Source of the DNA: JBARDN01 sp963755705
GTDB lineage: Bacteria > Desulfobacterota > Binatia > Binatales > Binataceae
NCBI GenBank assembly: GCA_963755705.1
Contig: CAVWKW010000001.1
Span: 1,798,001-1,862,000, forward strand
Direction of reading: 5' to 3'
DNA length: 64,000 bases
The first letter of the stretch is position 1. Every line of letters starts with the position of its first letter. Both the position numbers and the translations under genes were made by a program. Shown one piece after another: positions 16,074 to 24,181 of this stretch. Below the pieces are notes generated by a model. That model made no database searches. It saw only the letters and a program-made list of their open reading frames with translations, and was not told where the DNA came from.

Positions 16074-17315
16074 ATGAAGAATTTTCCGGAAAACTTTTTG
16101 TGGGGCACCGCTACCGCCGCTCACCAGGTCGAAGGCGGCAACTCGAACAGCGATTGCTGGCTGCTCGAACACGTGAAGCCGACTCCATTTGTTGAGCCGT
16201 CGGGCGACGCCTGCGATCAGTATCATCTCTACCGCGACGATATCGCGCTGCTCGCCGGGCTCGGCTTCAACTCGTACCGCTTCAGTATCGAATGGGCGCG
16301 GGTCGAACCTGAGCCGGGCGAGTTCTCAGCCGCCGCGCTCGAGCACTACCGGCGCGTCCTCGCCGCCTGCCAGGAGCATCGCATCGCCCCGATGGTGACG
16401 TTGCATCACTTCACCAGCCCGCGCTGGATTGCGGCGCAGGGCGGATGGGAAGCTGCCGGGACCGCGGACCGGTTTGCGCGCTACTGCGAGCGCGTTGCCC
16501 GCGAGCTGGGCGATTTGATCTCGTCGGCGTGCACGATCAACGAACTCAACTCGGTGCAGATGCTGCAGACGACCGGGCTTATCCCGCCGGACGAGAAGAT
16601 CGCGCGCTCGCGATGGCGCAGCGCCGCCGCGCGCGTGGCCGGAGTCGCGCCCGAAGAATTCTCCGCGTTCCCTTTCTGCACCCGATCAATTTGCCTCGAC
16701 GTGATGCTGCGGGCGCATCGGCTTGGCGCGCAGGCGCTGCGCTCGGGCCGCGGCAAGTTTCCGATCGGGATGACGATCGCGATGGAAGAATACGAGGCGG
16801 TGCCCGGCGGAGAGGCTCTGCGCGACGCGGCGCTGGCGGCCGAGATGCCTTTCCTTGAAGCAGCGCGGGCGGACGATTTTATCGGGGTGCAGAACTACAC
16901 CCGGCAGCGTCTCGGACCGAAAGGGCGGCTCGCTCCGGAACCCGGCGCCGAGCTGACCCTGATGGGCTACGAGTTCCGTCCGCAGGCGCTCTCGGCTGCG
17001 ATTCGGCGCGCGGCCGCGGCAGCGCCGCAGGTTCCTATCATCGTGACCGAAAGCGGAATCGCCGCGGCAGAGGATTCGAGGCGGGTTGCGTTTATCGACG
17101 GCGCGCTCGATGGGGTCCTGGGATGTCTCCGTGATGGAATCGACGTGCGAGGATTTTTCTACTGGTCGATGCTGGACAACTACGAATGGCTATTGGGCTA
17201 CCGACCGACATTCGGCCTGATCGCGGTCGATCGCGCAACCCAGCGGCGAATTGTGCATCCAAGTGCGGAACATCTGGGCCGAATCGCGCGCGCAAATGCG
17301 ATCGATAATGCCTGA
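16074..17315 (+). CDS. Glycoside hydrolase family 1 protein (beta-glucosidase-like)
   Basis: A 413-residue GH1 TIM-barrel protein starting MKNFPENFLWGTATAAHQVE. It carries the conserved NSYRFSIEWARVEPEPGEF, the acid/base Glu in TINELNS (usual motif TFNEP, so Pro is replaced by Leu) and the nucleophile Glu in IIVTESGIA (usual TENG). The C-terminal FFYWSMLDNYEWLLGYRPTFGL is intact. It is slightly shorter than the common 440-470 residues. The ATG at 16074 is chosen over GTG 16062. No signal peptide, so cytoplasmic. The altered NEL motif hints at a narrow or different sugar specificity. Confidence 0.9.
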   Translation: MKNFPENFLWGTATAAHQVEGGNSNSDCWLLEHVKPTPFVEPSGDACDQYHLYRDDIALLAGLGFNSYRFSIEWARVEPEPGEFSAAALEHYRRVLAACQEHRIAPMVTLHHFTSPRWIAAQGGWEAAGTADRFARYCERVARELGDLISSACTINELNSVQMLQTTGLIPPDEKIARSRWRSAAARVAGVAPEEFSAFPFCTRSICLDVMLRAHRLGAQALRSGRGKFPIGMTIAMEEYEAVPGGEALRDAALAAEMPFLEAARADDFIGVQNYTRQRLGPKGRLAPEPGAELTLMGYEFRPQALSAAIRRAAAAAPQVPIIVTESGIAAAEDSRRVAFIDGALDGVLGCLRDGIDVRGFFYWSMLDNYEWLLGYRPTFGLIAVDRATQRRIVHPSAEHLGRIARANAIDNA

Positions 17316-17318
17316 CGA

Positions 17319-17324
17319 AATATA
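17319..17324 (+). promoter_or_regulatory. Possible -10 box upstream of the diiron protein gene
   Basis: An exact TATAAT at 17319-17324, 30 bases before the start of the next gene, in a short AT-rich gap between two genes. No convincing -35 box is seen at 16-18 bases upstream. Confidence 0.3.
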
Positions 17325-17353
17325 ATAGTAACTGACTATAACAGGAGTAGCTA

Positions 17354-18403
17354 ATGAGCACACAGGAACGTTATCAACTGCCGATCGAAGGCCTGGAATG
17401 GGCGGTACCCAGCAAGTTCGATTCCGCCTTCAAGTGGGAATACCAGGACGGCAGCGAATCGCTGCGCCGCCTGTATGAGAAAGGCAAGAACTTGCAGTGG
17501 AACGCGACCAACCGGATCGACTGGTCGCAGAACCTCGACCCCGAGAATCCGGAAGAGATGCCCGACGAGGCGCTCTCGATCTTTGGCTCGGAAGTCTGGA
17601 ACCGGATGAACGCGAAAGAGCGCGCTGAGCTGCGCCGCCATGATCAAGCCAACAACCTGTCGCAGTTTCTGCACGGAGAGCAGGGCGCCCTCATCTGCAC
17701 CGCCAAGATTGTCCAGCAGGTGCCCAATATCGACGCCAAATTCTACGCCGCCACCCAGGTGATCGACGAGGCGCGCCACGTAGAGGTTTACTCGCGCCTG
17801 CTGCACGAAAAGTTCGACATCGTGTATCCGATCACGCCACCGCTCAAGTCGCTGCTCGAAGGAATTATCAGCGATTCGCGCTGGGACATGACCTACCTCG
17901 GGATGCAGGTGCTGATCGAGGGGCTTGCGCTGGCGGCCTTCGCCGGAATTCGCGATATGGCGAAGAATCCGCTCGCCGCCGCGGTCAATGCCTACGTGAT
18001 GCAGGACGAGGCGCGCCACGTCGCTTTCGGACGCCTCGCGCTGCGCGAGTATTATCCGCATCTCAGCCAGAAAGAGCGCGACGAGCGGGAGGAGTTCGTG
18101 GTCGAGGCGTGCTACACGATGCGCGATCGGTTCAACTCGCAGGATGTTTACGAGCGGCTGGGCCTGCCGGTCAAGGAATGTATCGAGTGGGAGGAGAACT
18201 CCGAAGGGATGCAGCAGTTCCGCGCGGGACTGTTCACCCGGATCGTTCCCGCGATCAAGGATATCGGGCTATGGGGCCCCAAGGTGCAGAAGGCTTACGC
18301 GGATATGAACGTGCTCTCGTTCGCGGAAATCGATTCGGCGGCGCTGAGCGCTGAAGACGAACGCGTCGCGATCGAGTTCGACAAACGCCGCGATACCGTC
18401 TGA
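17354..18403 (+). CDS. Ferritin-like diiron protein (AurF/R2-like oxygenase)
   Basis: A 349-residue protein whose helical core has two DEARH motifs, IDEARHVEVYSRLLHEKF (near residue 140) and MQDEARHVAFGRLALREY (near residue 218), with additional Glu in HGEQGAL and LIEGLALAAF. These supply the two E and ExxH sets of a diiron centre as in ribonucleotide reductase R2 and p-aminobenzoate N-oxygenase relatives. AGGAG precedes the ATG at a good distance. It stands alone, so the substrate is unknown. Such proteins are frequent in environmental actinobacteria and proteobacteria. Confidence 0.85.
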   Translation: MSTQERYQLPIEGLEWAVPSKFDSAFKWEYQDGSESLRRLYEKGKNLQWNATNRIDWSQNLDPENPEEMPDEALSIFGSEVWNRMNAKERAELRRHDQANNLSQFLHGEQGALICTAKIVQQVPNIDAKFYAATQVIDEARHVEVYSRLLHEKFDIVYPITPPLKSLLEGIISDSRWDMTYLGMQVLIEGLALAAFAGIRDMAKNPLAAAVNAYVMQDEARHVAFGRLALREYYPHLSQKERDEREEFVVEACYTMRDRFNSQDVYERLGLPVKECIEWEENSEGMQQFRAGLFTRIVPAIKDIGLWGPKVQKAYADMNVLSFAEIDSAALSAEDERVAIEFDKRRDTV

Positions 18404-18413
18404 TCCGCGCGCG

Positions 18414-18947
18414 TCAATCACTGGATGCGCTCGCAGATGCGGCCGGGGCGGGCCCGACGTAGTCCTGGAGCCAGATGAGGCGGCCGCCCGCGGAATGCAC
18501 CGTCGTGCCGAGCGCCTGGCAGGATTGCGTATCGCCCGACTTGCATGCGGTCTGCGCGGCGGCAAGCTGCGAATCGACGCGCCAGAAGCCAGGGTCAGGC
18601 CAGGTCGTCTGCATATCGGCGCAGGCCAGCTTGTTGCCCGCTGCGCACAACGGCTTCAGTTGCGAGTAGATGACCGCGAGCGATTGGCATACGTGCTGAT
18701 CGCCGCGGTCGCATTTCTTCGCGGCCAGCGCCTGGCACGAGGGCATGTCGCCTGACTGGCACTTGATAGTGGCCTTCGAGTCCGCGGGACTGACGCAGCT
18801 TATCTCGCCGGAGTTGCATTCTCGTAAGATCTCAGCCTTTTGAGCAGCTTCGGGAGACGTGTGCCAGCATCCGGACAGAGCCGCGACAATCGCCGCAAGG
18901 AAAATCAGCCCGGTCATCCCGCGCCGCGTGATCCAGATTCGCTCCAT
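18414..18947 (-). CDS. Cysteine-rich lipoprotein
   Basis: A 177-residue protein starting at the ATG at 18947, with a lipobox ALSGC (Cys 27) after a hydrophobic stretch, so it should be lipidated. The mature part has repeats of the form GDxxSCQALAxxxC (GEISCVSPADS, GDMPSCQALAAKKC, GDQHVCQSLA, GDTQSCQALGTT), like Sel1-type disulfide-rich repeats. The longer frame up to 19130 has no signal character and is rejected. Function unknown, probably a periplasmic or outer-membrane binding protein. Confidence 0.72.
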   Translation of the reverse strand: MERIWITRRGMTGLIFLAAIVAALSGCWHTSPEAAQKAEILRECNSGEISCVSPADSKATIKCQSGDMPSCQALAAKKCDRGDQHVCQSLAVIYSQLKPLCAAGNKLACADMQTTWPDPGFWRVDSQLAAAQTACKSGDTQSCQALGTTVHSAGGRLIWLQDYVGPAPAASASASSD

Positions 18948-19149
18948 ATAGATTTGATCGCTTGCGCCGCCCCGGATTTCAAGATGCCGCCATGAAATCT
19001 GCGCTGCTCCTCGGTGCGGGTCACCTTGCGGTGGATGGCAGTTTACGGGAGATTGTCGGATGGCGCGCCGGCGGCATCGCGTCCCGATTTCAAATCGGGT
19101 CGCGAAGAAGGCGGATCGGCCGCGAAACAACCATCAGGACTACTTATCC

Positions 19150-20046
19150 ATGGGATTGATGCTGACCAGTTGCCGGAAGATGTCGATTGGCGCGATTGCG
19201 ATTCTGTTCGTCGCCGCCCCGGCCTTCGCTCAAACCAGCCCGACGCCGATTCCGGGGCCCAGGTTGCCACCGGGAGTTCACTTCGCCCCGCCACTTCACC
19301 CGATTCCCCCTAACATGCAGCATCGCGTCGAGCCGGAGGCGACCCCGGTGCCGGAATTTCCACCGACGCCAGCCCAGCTCAAGTTTGCTCAGGCATACGT
19401 CAAGGCGGTGAATGACGGCGATGCCGCAGCCTTGCGCAAGTTGATCGCGCCCAAAGCGCTGGCCTGCTTCAACCACAAGAACGAGATCTACCTCGACGAA
19501 TGGATCGATCGCCAGTTGCGGGATCAGATTGCGCCGGCGTACCGGATCACGATCGAGGAACTCGACGCCTCCGACATGGTTAAGACAAACCTGTTCACAT
19601 TGCCGGTCATGCCGACCCATCAGTTGGATATCAGCACCACGCTTAACGGGAGCGACGTCACGATCGGCAGGCCGATCGCCTATCAGGACGGCCAGTGGTA
19701 CGAGATCGCGCCGTGCCCGACCGACGTGGGAGTGCGGCATTCCATACAGCGCCAGCAGCACTTCACGTATCAGCAGAAGCAGGCGCAGATGCTTTACAAT
19801 TCGCTTTCGCCGGCATTCAAAAAGAATCTGTACCAGCTCCTCATCCAGAACCAGACCGGGCAGGCATGCCGGCAGACCAGCGCTCAATTGAAGGTTGATT
19901 TGCAGACCGGATGCCGGGTCGCGCAGGTGCTGATGACGGCGATAGAAAAGTCCGGCGTCAAGGAAACGGCGACGCCTCGTGCGTCGATAACCATGGAGCC
20001 GCGGCCGACGCCGTCGCCCGCGTCCAAAGGAGCAGCCGATCAGTGA
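19150..20046 (+). CDS. Secreted protein of unknown function
   Basis: A 298-residue protein with a signal peptide (residues 8-27, ending AFAQ), a Pro-rich stretch (TSPTPIPGPRLPPGVHF) and a globular part that opens with FAQAYVKAVNDGDAAALRKL, which looks like an NTF2-like/SnoaL helical start. The ATG at 19150 is chosen because it directly precedes the signal. The stop overlaps the start of the LLM oxidoreductase gene, suggesting cotranscription. No firm family. Confidence 0.65.
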   Translation: MGLMLTSCRKMSIGAIAILFVAAPAFAQTSPTPIPGPRLPPGVHFAPPLHPIPPNMQHRVEPEATPVPEFPPTPAQLKFAQAYVKAVNDGDAAALRKLIAPKALACFNHKNEIYLDEWIDRQLRDQIAPAYRITIEELDASDMVKTNLFTLPVMPTHQLDISTTLNGSDVTIGRPIAYQDGQWYEIAPCPTDVGVRHSIQRQQHFTYQQKQAQMLYNSLSPAFKKNLYQLLIQNQTGQACRQTSAQLKVDLQTGCRVAQVLMTAIEKSGVKETATPRASITMEPRPTPSPASKGAADQ

Positions 20047-20936
20047 AGCTCGGACTTCATTTGCCACAGATAGGCGCGGCTCACGAGAATCTCGCCGCGG
20101 ATATTGCCCGGATTGCCGTTCGGGCAGAGGCCGGTGGTTACGCGTCGTTGTGGGTCAGCGATCATTTGCTGACGCCCGCCGCCGGCGCATCGATTTCCGC
20201 CGTCGAGATCATGGAGCCGATCGTCACGCTTGCCTACGCCGCCGCGGTGACGAAAACCATCCGCCTCGGAACCAGCGTGATCGTGGTTCCGTACCGCGGC
20301 GCCATCCACCTCGCCAAGGAACTCGCTACGCTCGATCTGCTCTCGGGCGGCCGGGTTATCGCGGGTCTGGCCAGCGGATGGCTCGAGCAGGAGTTCCGCG
20401 CGCTCGGCGCTCCCTACGAAGCTCGCGGAGCGTACACCGACGAAGCGATCGCCCTGATGCGCGCGTGCTGGGCAAGCGAGGCGCCGGAGTTCGCGGGTGA
20501 GTTTTTCAAGCTCTCGGGAATGCGCTTCGGCCCGCGTCCAAGCGCTGGGAAGATTCCGCTATGGATCGGCGGAATCAGCCGCCGCGCGATTCGCCGCGCG
20601 CTCGAACTGGGCGACGGATGGCATGGCACCAGAATGAAACCGGAGCAGGTCGCGCTGCGCCTCGGATGGCTGCGCGAAGGCGCCGCGCGTATCGGCCGCG
20701 ATCTATCAGGCTTCGCGCTGTCGCATCGCGTGTATATCGGCTTCGCCGAAAAATGGACCGAGACCGGAGGCTATGTCGAGGGAATCCTCGCGCCGCCGGC
20801 CGAGCTTGCGCAATATCTCAACCGCTACGCGGAGTTGGGAATCGACGAGCTGCTCATCACCCCGCTTGCCGGCACGCGCGCGCTGGACGCGTTTCTCGAT
20901 CGGTTTGATCGCGAAGTGCGGCCCGCGCTCGGATGA
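20043..20936 (+). CDS. LLM class F420-dependent oxidoreductase
   Basis: A 297-residue luciferase-like monooxygenase fold protein starting at GTG 20043 (KLGLHLPQIGAAHENLAADI), overlapping the previous stop by 3 bases. It has GGYASLWVSDHLLTP, RLGTSVIVVPYRGAIHLAKE, LDLLSGGRVIAGLASGWLEQ and PLWIGGISRRAIRRALELGD, the TIGR03619-like F420 subfamily pattern. It likely uses reduced deazaflavin F420 as hydride donor. No F420 biosynthesis genes are visible here. The substrate is unknown. Confidence 0.85.
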   Translation: MKLGLHLPQIGAAHENLAADIARIAVRAEAGGYASLWVSDHLLTPAAGASISAVEIMEPIVTLAYAAAVTKTIRLGTSVIVVPYRGAIHLAKELATLDLLSGGRVIAGLASGWLEQEFRALGAPYEARGAYTDEAIALMRACWASEAPEFAGEFFKLSGMRFGPRPSAGKIPLWIGGISRRAIRRALELGDGWHGTRMKPEQVALRLGWLREGAARIGRDLSGFALSHRVYIGFAEKWTETGGYVEGILAPPAELAQYLNRYAELGIDELLITPLAGTRALDAFLDRFDREVRPALG

Positions 20937-20974
20937 TTTTTTTAAATACCGCGCCTTTGATTGCCATAGGCGGC

Positions 20975-21003
20975 TTGAACACGCCGATTTCAGACTCTAA
21001 ACT
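20975..21003 (+). promoter_or_regulatory. Probable promoter of the lasso-peptide operon
   Basis: TTGAAC at 20975-20980 and TAAACT at 20998-21003, separated by 17 bases, 70 bases before the first gene of the lasso cluster, in the 136-base gap after the LLM gene. A T7 run (20938-20944) just upstream could help end the LLM transcript. Confidence 0.5.
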
Positions 21004-21072
21004 GCCAAATCATCGCGACGCTCTAACATAAGGAAAACCTTCCACACGCCGGCCTTCACAAGAATCGATCTT

Positions 21073-21384
21073 ATGAGTATCGACAAGCACGCCAATCTTC
21101 CTCCTGGCGCTATCGTGGTGGCGGCCGAAGGCCAGATCTCGTGCAACCTGGACGGGCAGGCCGCGATCCTGAACCTGAAAAGCGGTGTCTATTACGGCCT
21201 CGACGAGGTTGGCGCGACGGTGTGGGACCTGATTGCAAGTCCTCGCCGGGTTGCTGAGATTTGCGACGCGCTGATGCAATCCTACGATGTCGATGCGGCG
21301 CAATGCACTCGCGACCTGGCGGCGCTTCTCGGCGAGCTCGAGGATCACGGGCTAATCAAGGTGACCGATGCTGCGGCTGGCTAA
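21073..21384 (+). CDS. PqqD-family RRE protein, lasso peptide B1
   Basis: A 103-residue protein of the PqqD/RiPP recognition element fold: an N-terminal beta sheet (GQISCNLDGQAAILNLKSGV), YYGLDEVGATVWDLI, and a winged helix ending ELEDHGLIKV. RREs bind the leader of RiPP precursors and present it to the protease; the adjacent B2 gene overlaps its end by 17 bases, a standard B1-B2 arrangement. It is the first gene of the cluster and stands behind a probable promoter. A second RRE is encoded downstream, so one may serve a different enzyme. Confidence 0.88.
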   Translation: MSIDKHANLPPGAIVVAAEGQISCNLDGQAAILNLKSGVYYGLDEVGATVWDLIASPRRVAEICDALMQSYDVDAAQCTRDLAALLGELEDHGLIKVTDAAAG

Positions 21385-21823
21385 ATTTGCCCGACTGCCG
21401 CGCGGCGAACGCATGCTCCTCGCGCGCGCATGGACCGAAATCGCCATGATGCGCATCGCGACGTGGACGCTGCCGTATTCCCGGGTCCGCGCGATCGTCG
21501 TGCGCCGGTCCGCGGCGCATGCGGCCGCTGCCGCAACACCTCCCGAGCGCGAGCGAATCGCACGGGCGATAACCGTCGCGAGCGCCTACGTTCCCGGCGG
21601 ACGCAATTGCCTGGTGCGCGCGCTCGCGACCGAAGCGATGCTCGGGAGGTTCGGCTACGACGGCGAGCTCAAGATCGGCGTCGCGCATACCGCCGACGGG
21701 CAACTTCGTGCGCACGCATGGCTCGAAAGCGCGGGCCGCCCGATTGTCGGAGACTTCGATCTCGACAACTACGTGATGCTGACCGCGAATCGCGCGGGCA
21801 AGCCTTCAAAGCATCCGGCCTGA
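21368..21823 (+). CDS. Lasso peptide leader peptidase B2
   Basis: A 151-residue transglutaminase-like cysteine protease. The catalytic triad is visible as Cys81 in GGRNCLVRALA, His116 in LRAHAWLE and Asp in VGDFDLDNY (residues 129-131). B2 proteins cut the precursor after the leader with help from the RRE protein B1. Length is typical. It overlaps B1 and is followed 31 bases later by a second RRE gene. Confidence 0.88.
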   Translation: MLRLAKFARLPRGERMLLARAWTEIAMMRIATWTLPYSRVRAIVVRRSAAHAAAAATPPERERIARAITVASAYVPGGRNCLVRALATEAMLGRFGYDGELKIGVAHTADGQLRAHAWLESAGRPIVGDFDLDNYVMLTANRAGKPSKHPA

Positions 21824-21854
21824 ACACAGGCGGATGGGGCCAGGGTCGAATGCG

Positions 21855-22181
21855 ATGAAGATTCGGATTCACGAAGACGTTTTGTGGCGCAAGGTCGGCG
21901 ACGAAATTCTGATCAGCGATGCCGGCAGTGAGATGATTTTCGGACTCGACGGCGCGGGCGCGCGGATGTGGCAATTGATCGCCGAGGACGGATCGATCGA
22001 TGCCGCAGTCGCGGTCCTGGCCGCTGAATTTGATGCCGCTCCGGACGCGATCGCGGCCGACCTGAATGCACTGATCCAGGATCTGCTCGCACGCGGATTG
22101 GTCGAGGTCGAGCAATCCGCCGATACATCCGCCCACGCGTCACGACATCAGTCCGCGCCGAAACGCCGCGCTTCTCGATGA
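21855..22181 (+). CDS. Second PqqD-family RRE protein
   Basis: A 108-residue PqqD-like protein starting at ATG 21855 (KIRIHEDVLWRKVGDEILIS), with FGLDGAGARMWQLIAEDGSI and a winged-helix end LLARGLVEVEQ. It differs from the first RRE by a longer Ser/His/Arg-rich tail. Two stand-alone RREs in one lasso cluster are uncommon; the second may present the leader to the cyclase or to a tailoring enzyme. The upstream in-frame ATG at 21834 is less likely. Confidence 0.82.
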   Translation: MKIRIHEDVLWRKVGDEILISDAGSEMIFGLDGAGARMWQLIAEDGSIDAAVAVLAAEFDAAPDAIAADLNALIQDLLARGLVEVEQSADTSAHASRHQSAPKRRASR

Positions 22182-22197
22182 CTGCGCGCGCCGCCAG

Positions 22198-22899
22198 ATG
22201 AGCGGAATAGCCGCGATCTTCAATCTCGACGGCGCGCCGGCTGAAGCCGCCGTCCTCGATCGGATGCTTGCCGCGGCTCCCTATCGCGGCCCGGACGGAT
22301 GCGGCCGCTTCGTCTCCGGACCGCTTGCGCTTGGTCATGCGATGCTCCGTTGCACGCCTGAATCGGAAGCAGAAACGCAACCACTTGCCGATCAGAGCGG
22401 ACAGATCGTGCTCTCGCTCGACGGGCGGGTTAACAATCGCGATGAACTCTCGCGAGCGTTAACCGACGCGGGTTTCGCGCCGCGCACCGGCACCGACGCG
22501 GAGCTCGTGCTGTGCGCCTATCAGGCGTGGGGCGCTGAGGCGCCGCGAAGGATCATCGGAGATTTCGCATTCATTGTCTGGGACGGCGCGCGGCGCCGGA
22601 TGCTCTGTGCGCGCGACATCTTTGGGGTGCGGGCGTTCTATTACCATCATGGTCAACATGCTTTTCTTTGCGCGTCGGAGCTGCATCAGTTGTTCGCCGA
22701 TCCGCGCGTGCCGCGCGAGCCCAACGAAGGAATGATAGGAGAAATTGCCGCCCAGATGCCGGCGAATCGCGCGGAGACCATCTTTCGCGGAGTCCTGCGC
22801 CTGCCGCCGCGGCACGCGCTGATGGTTTCCGCCGACGGGTTCAGAATCTGGCGCTATTACGATCCCGATACATGCGGCGGAAATCCGTTACCGCACTGA
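22198..22899 (+). CDS. Lasso cyclase (asparagine-synthetase-like), N-terminal half, frameshifted
   Basis: The glutaminase-like N-terminal domain of an asparagine synthetase homolog, 233 residues as read. It starts MSGIAAIFNLDG: the catalytic Cys2 of true AsnB is Ser, as expected for lasso cyclases, which do not use glutamine. It contains LSLDGRVNNRDELSRAL, DFAFIVWDGARRRMLCARD and RLPPRHALMV. The frame goes out after WRYYDPDT near 22872 and stops at 22899; the homologous sequence continues one base over in frame +2. A single extra base, or a real lesion, explains this. Confidence 0.8.
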   Translation: MSGIAAIFNLDGAPAEAAVLDRMLAAAPYRGPDGCGRFVSGPLALGHAMLRCTPESEAETQPLADQSGQIVLSLDGRVNNRDELSRALTDAGFAPRTGTDAELVLCAYQAWGAEAPRRIIGDFAFIVWDGARRRMLCARDIFGVRAFYYHHGQHAFLCASELHQLFADPRVPREPNEGMIGEIAAQMPANRAETIFRGVLRLPPRHALMVSADGFRIWRYYDPDTCGGNPLPH

Positions 22900-22954
22900 C
22901 GCTGAGTATGCGGAACATTTCCGCGCGCTGTTCACGGACTCGGTTCGCCAGCGC

Positions 22955-24139
22955 TTGCGTTGCGTGAAGCGCGTCATGATCGATGTGAGTGGTGGCCTCG
23001 ATTCGTCGTCGATATTTTGCGCCGCGCTAAAAATTTTGCGCAGTGGAGCAGCGTCCGCGGAAATCGAAGCGGTTTCGCTCGCGCGCCATCCGGATTCCGA
23101 CGAGACCAGCTACCTTGCCGCAATCGAACGCGAAACCGGTATAAGCGCGACGGTGGTCGATCCGGCCGACGCCGACTATCCGGCGCTCGCCGCGCAGTGC
23201 CGCCATTACCTTGACTTGCCCGACTATCCCAATGCCGCGATGGGCGACTACGATTCGCTGATCGCCGCGCGCGGCAATTTCCGCGTCCGGTTGACCGGCG
23301 TCGGCGGCGACGAGTGGCTGACCGGAAGCGCCTATGCCTATGCGGATATGCTGCGCCGGTTTCAGTTGGGCGCTATTGCCGCGCGGCTGCGGCTTGATTA
23401 CGCGCTGGCCCGCAGCGATCCATTTGTTGCGCCTCTCGGGACGCTTCTCATTTCCGGCGTATGGCCATTCATCCCGCGCCGCGCGCGCCTGCTCGCGCGC
23501 CATTGGCTGCTCCCCGATGCTCCCCATGCAAACCCGCTCACGCGAGAGTTCGCGCATCGTATCGGCCTGGCCGAGCGGGTCAGGGTCGAAGAACCTGCGC
23601 CAAAATTTCCCAACTTCGCGCAGCAGGACATCTACCATACCTTCACCGCCGGATGGCTGGCCCATCCGCTCGAAATGAATGACCGCTGGATGGCGGCGCG
23701 CGGCCTCGACGGGCGGCATCCGTTTCTCGATCGCCGCATCTTCGAGTTCGCCCTGGCGATTCCCGAGGCGCAGCGCACCCGCGATGGCGTCGAGCGGTAC
23801 GTCGTGCGCAATGCCATGCGCGGCCTGCTGCCCGAGGAAATCCGCACGCGCAGGGTCAAAGCGACCTATGCGAGCTGCTTCCCCGGGACGCTGGAGAAAG
23901 CCGGCGGTGCGCGAGTTTTCGAATCGATGGAGACCGTTCGGATGGGATGGTTTAACGGCGAATGGCTGACTCAGAGCTACGCCGCGATGATGAGCCTGTA
24001 TCGGGCTGGTGATCCGCTCTACATGGTTAACGCGCGTCCGTTATGGATGGCGTTCGCGATCGAGTTGTGGTTCAAGAATGTGTTCGTGAAGGCGCACAGC
24101 ATCGCGCCTGAAAACCCGGTTCGCGCCGTCGCTGGCTGA
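22955..24139 (+). CDS. Lasso cyclase (asparagine-synthetase-like), synthetase half, frameshifted
   Basis: The C-terminal ATP-pyrophosphatase domain, with the PP-loop MIDVSGGLDSSSIF, the Asp/Glu-rich LTGVGGDEWLTGSAYAY and the late segment GRHPFLDRRIFEFALAIP. Homologous sequence in the same frame extends upstream to about 22874 (AEIRYRTDAEYAEHFRALF), joining the N-terminal half with a one-base shift; the joined protein would be about 645 residues, normal for the family. In lasso biosynthesis this enzyme adenylates the side-chain carboxylate and closes the isopeptide ring. If the frameshift is genuine the cluster is inactive unless the halves work in trans. Confidence 0.8.
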   Translation: MRCVKRVMIDVSGGLDSSSIFCAALKILRSGAASAEIEAVSLARHPDSDETSYLAAIERETGISATVVDPADADYPALAAQCRHYLDLPDYPNAAMGDYDSLIAARGNFRVRLTGVGGDEWLTGSAYAYADMLRRFQLGAIAARLRLDYALARSDPFVAPLGTLLISGVWPFIPRRARLLARHWLLPDAPHANPLTREFAHRIGLAERVRVEEPAPKFPNFAQQDIYHTFTAGWLAHPLEMNDRWMAARGLDGRHPFLDRRIFEFALAIPEAQRTRDGVERYVVRNAMRGLLPEEIRTRRVKATYASCFPGTLEKAGGARVFESMETVRMGWFNGEWLTQSYAAMMSLYRAGDPLYMVNARPLWMAFAIELWFKNVFVKAHSIAPENPVRAVAG

Positions 24140-24181
24140 GCCTCGTCAATTCAATCAGACCGCAAAGGAATGTGAACCGCG

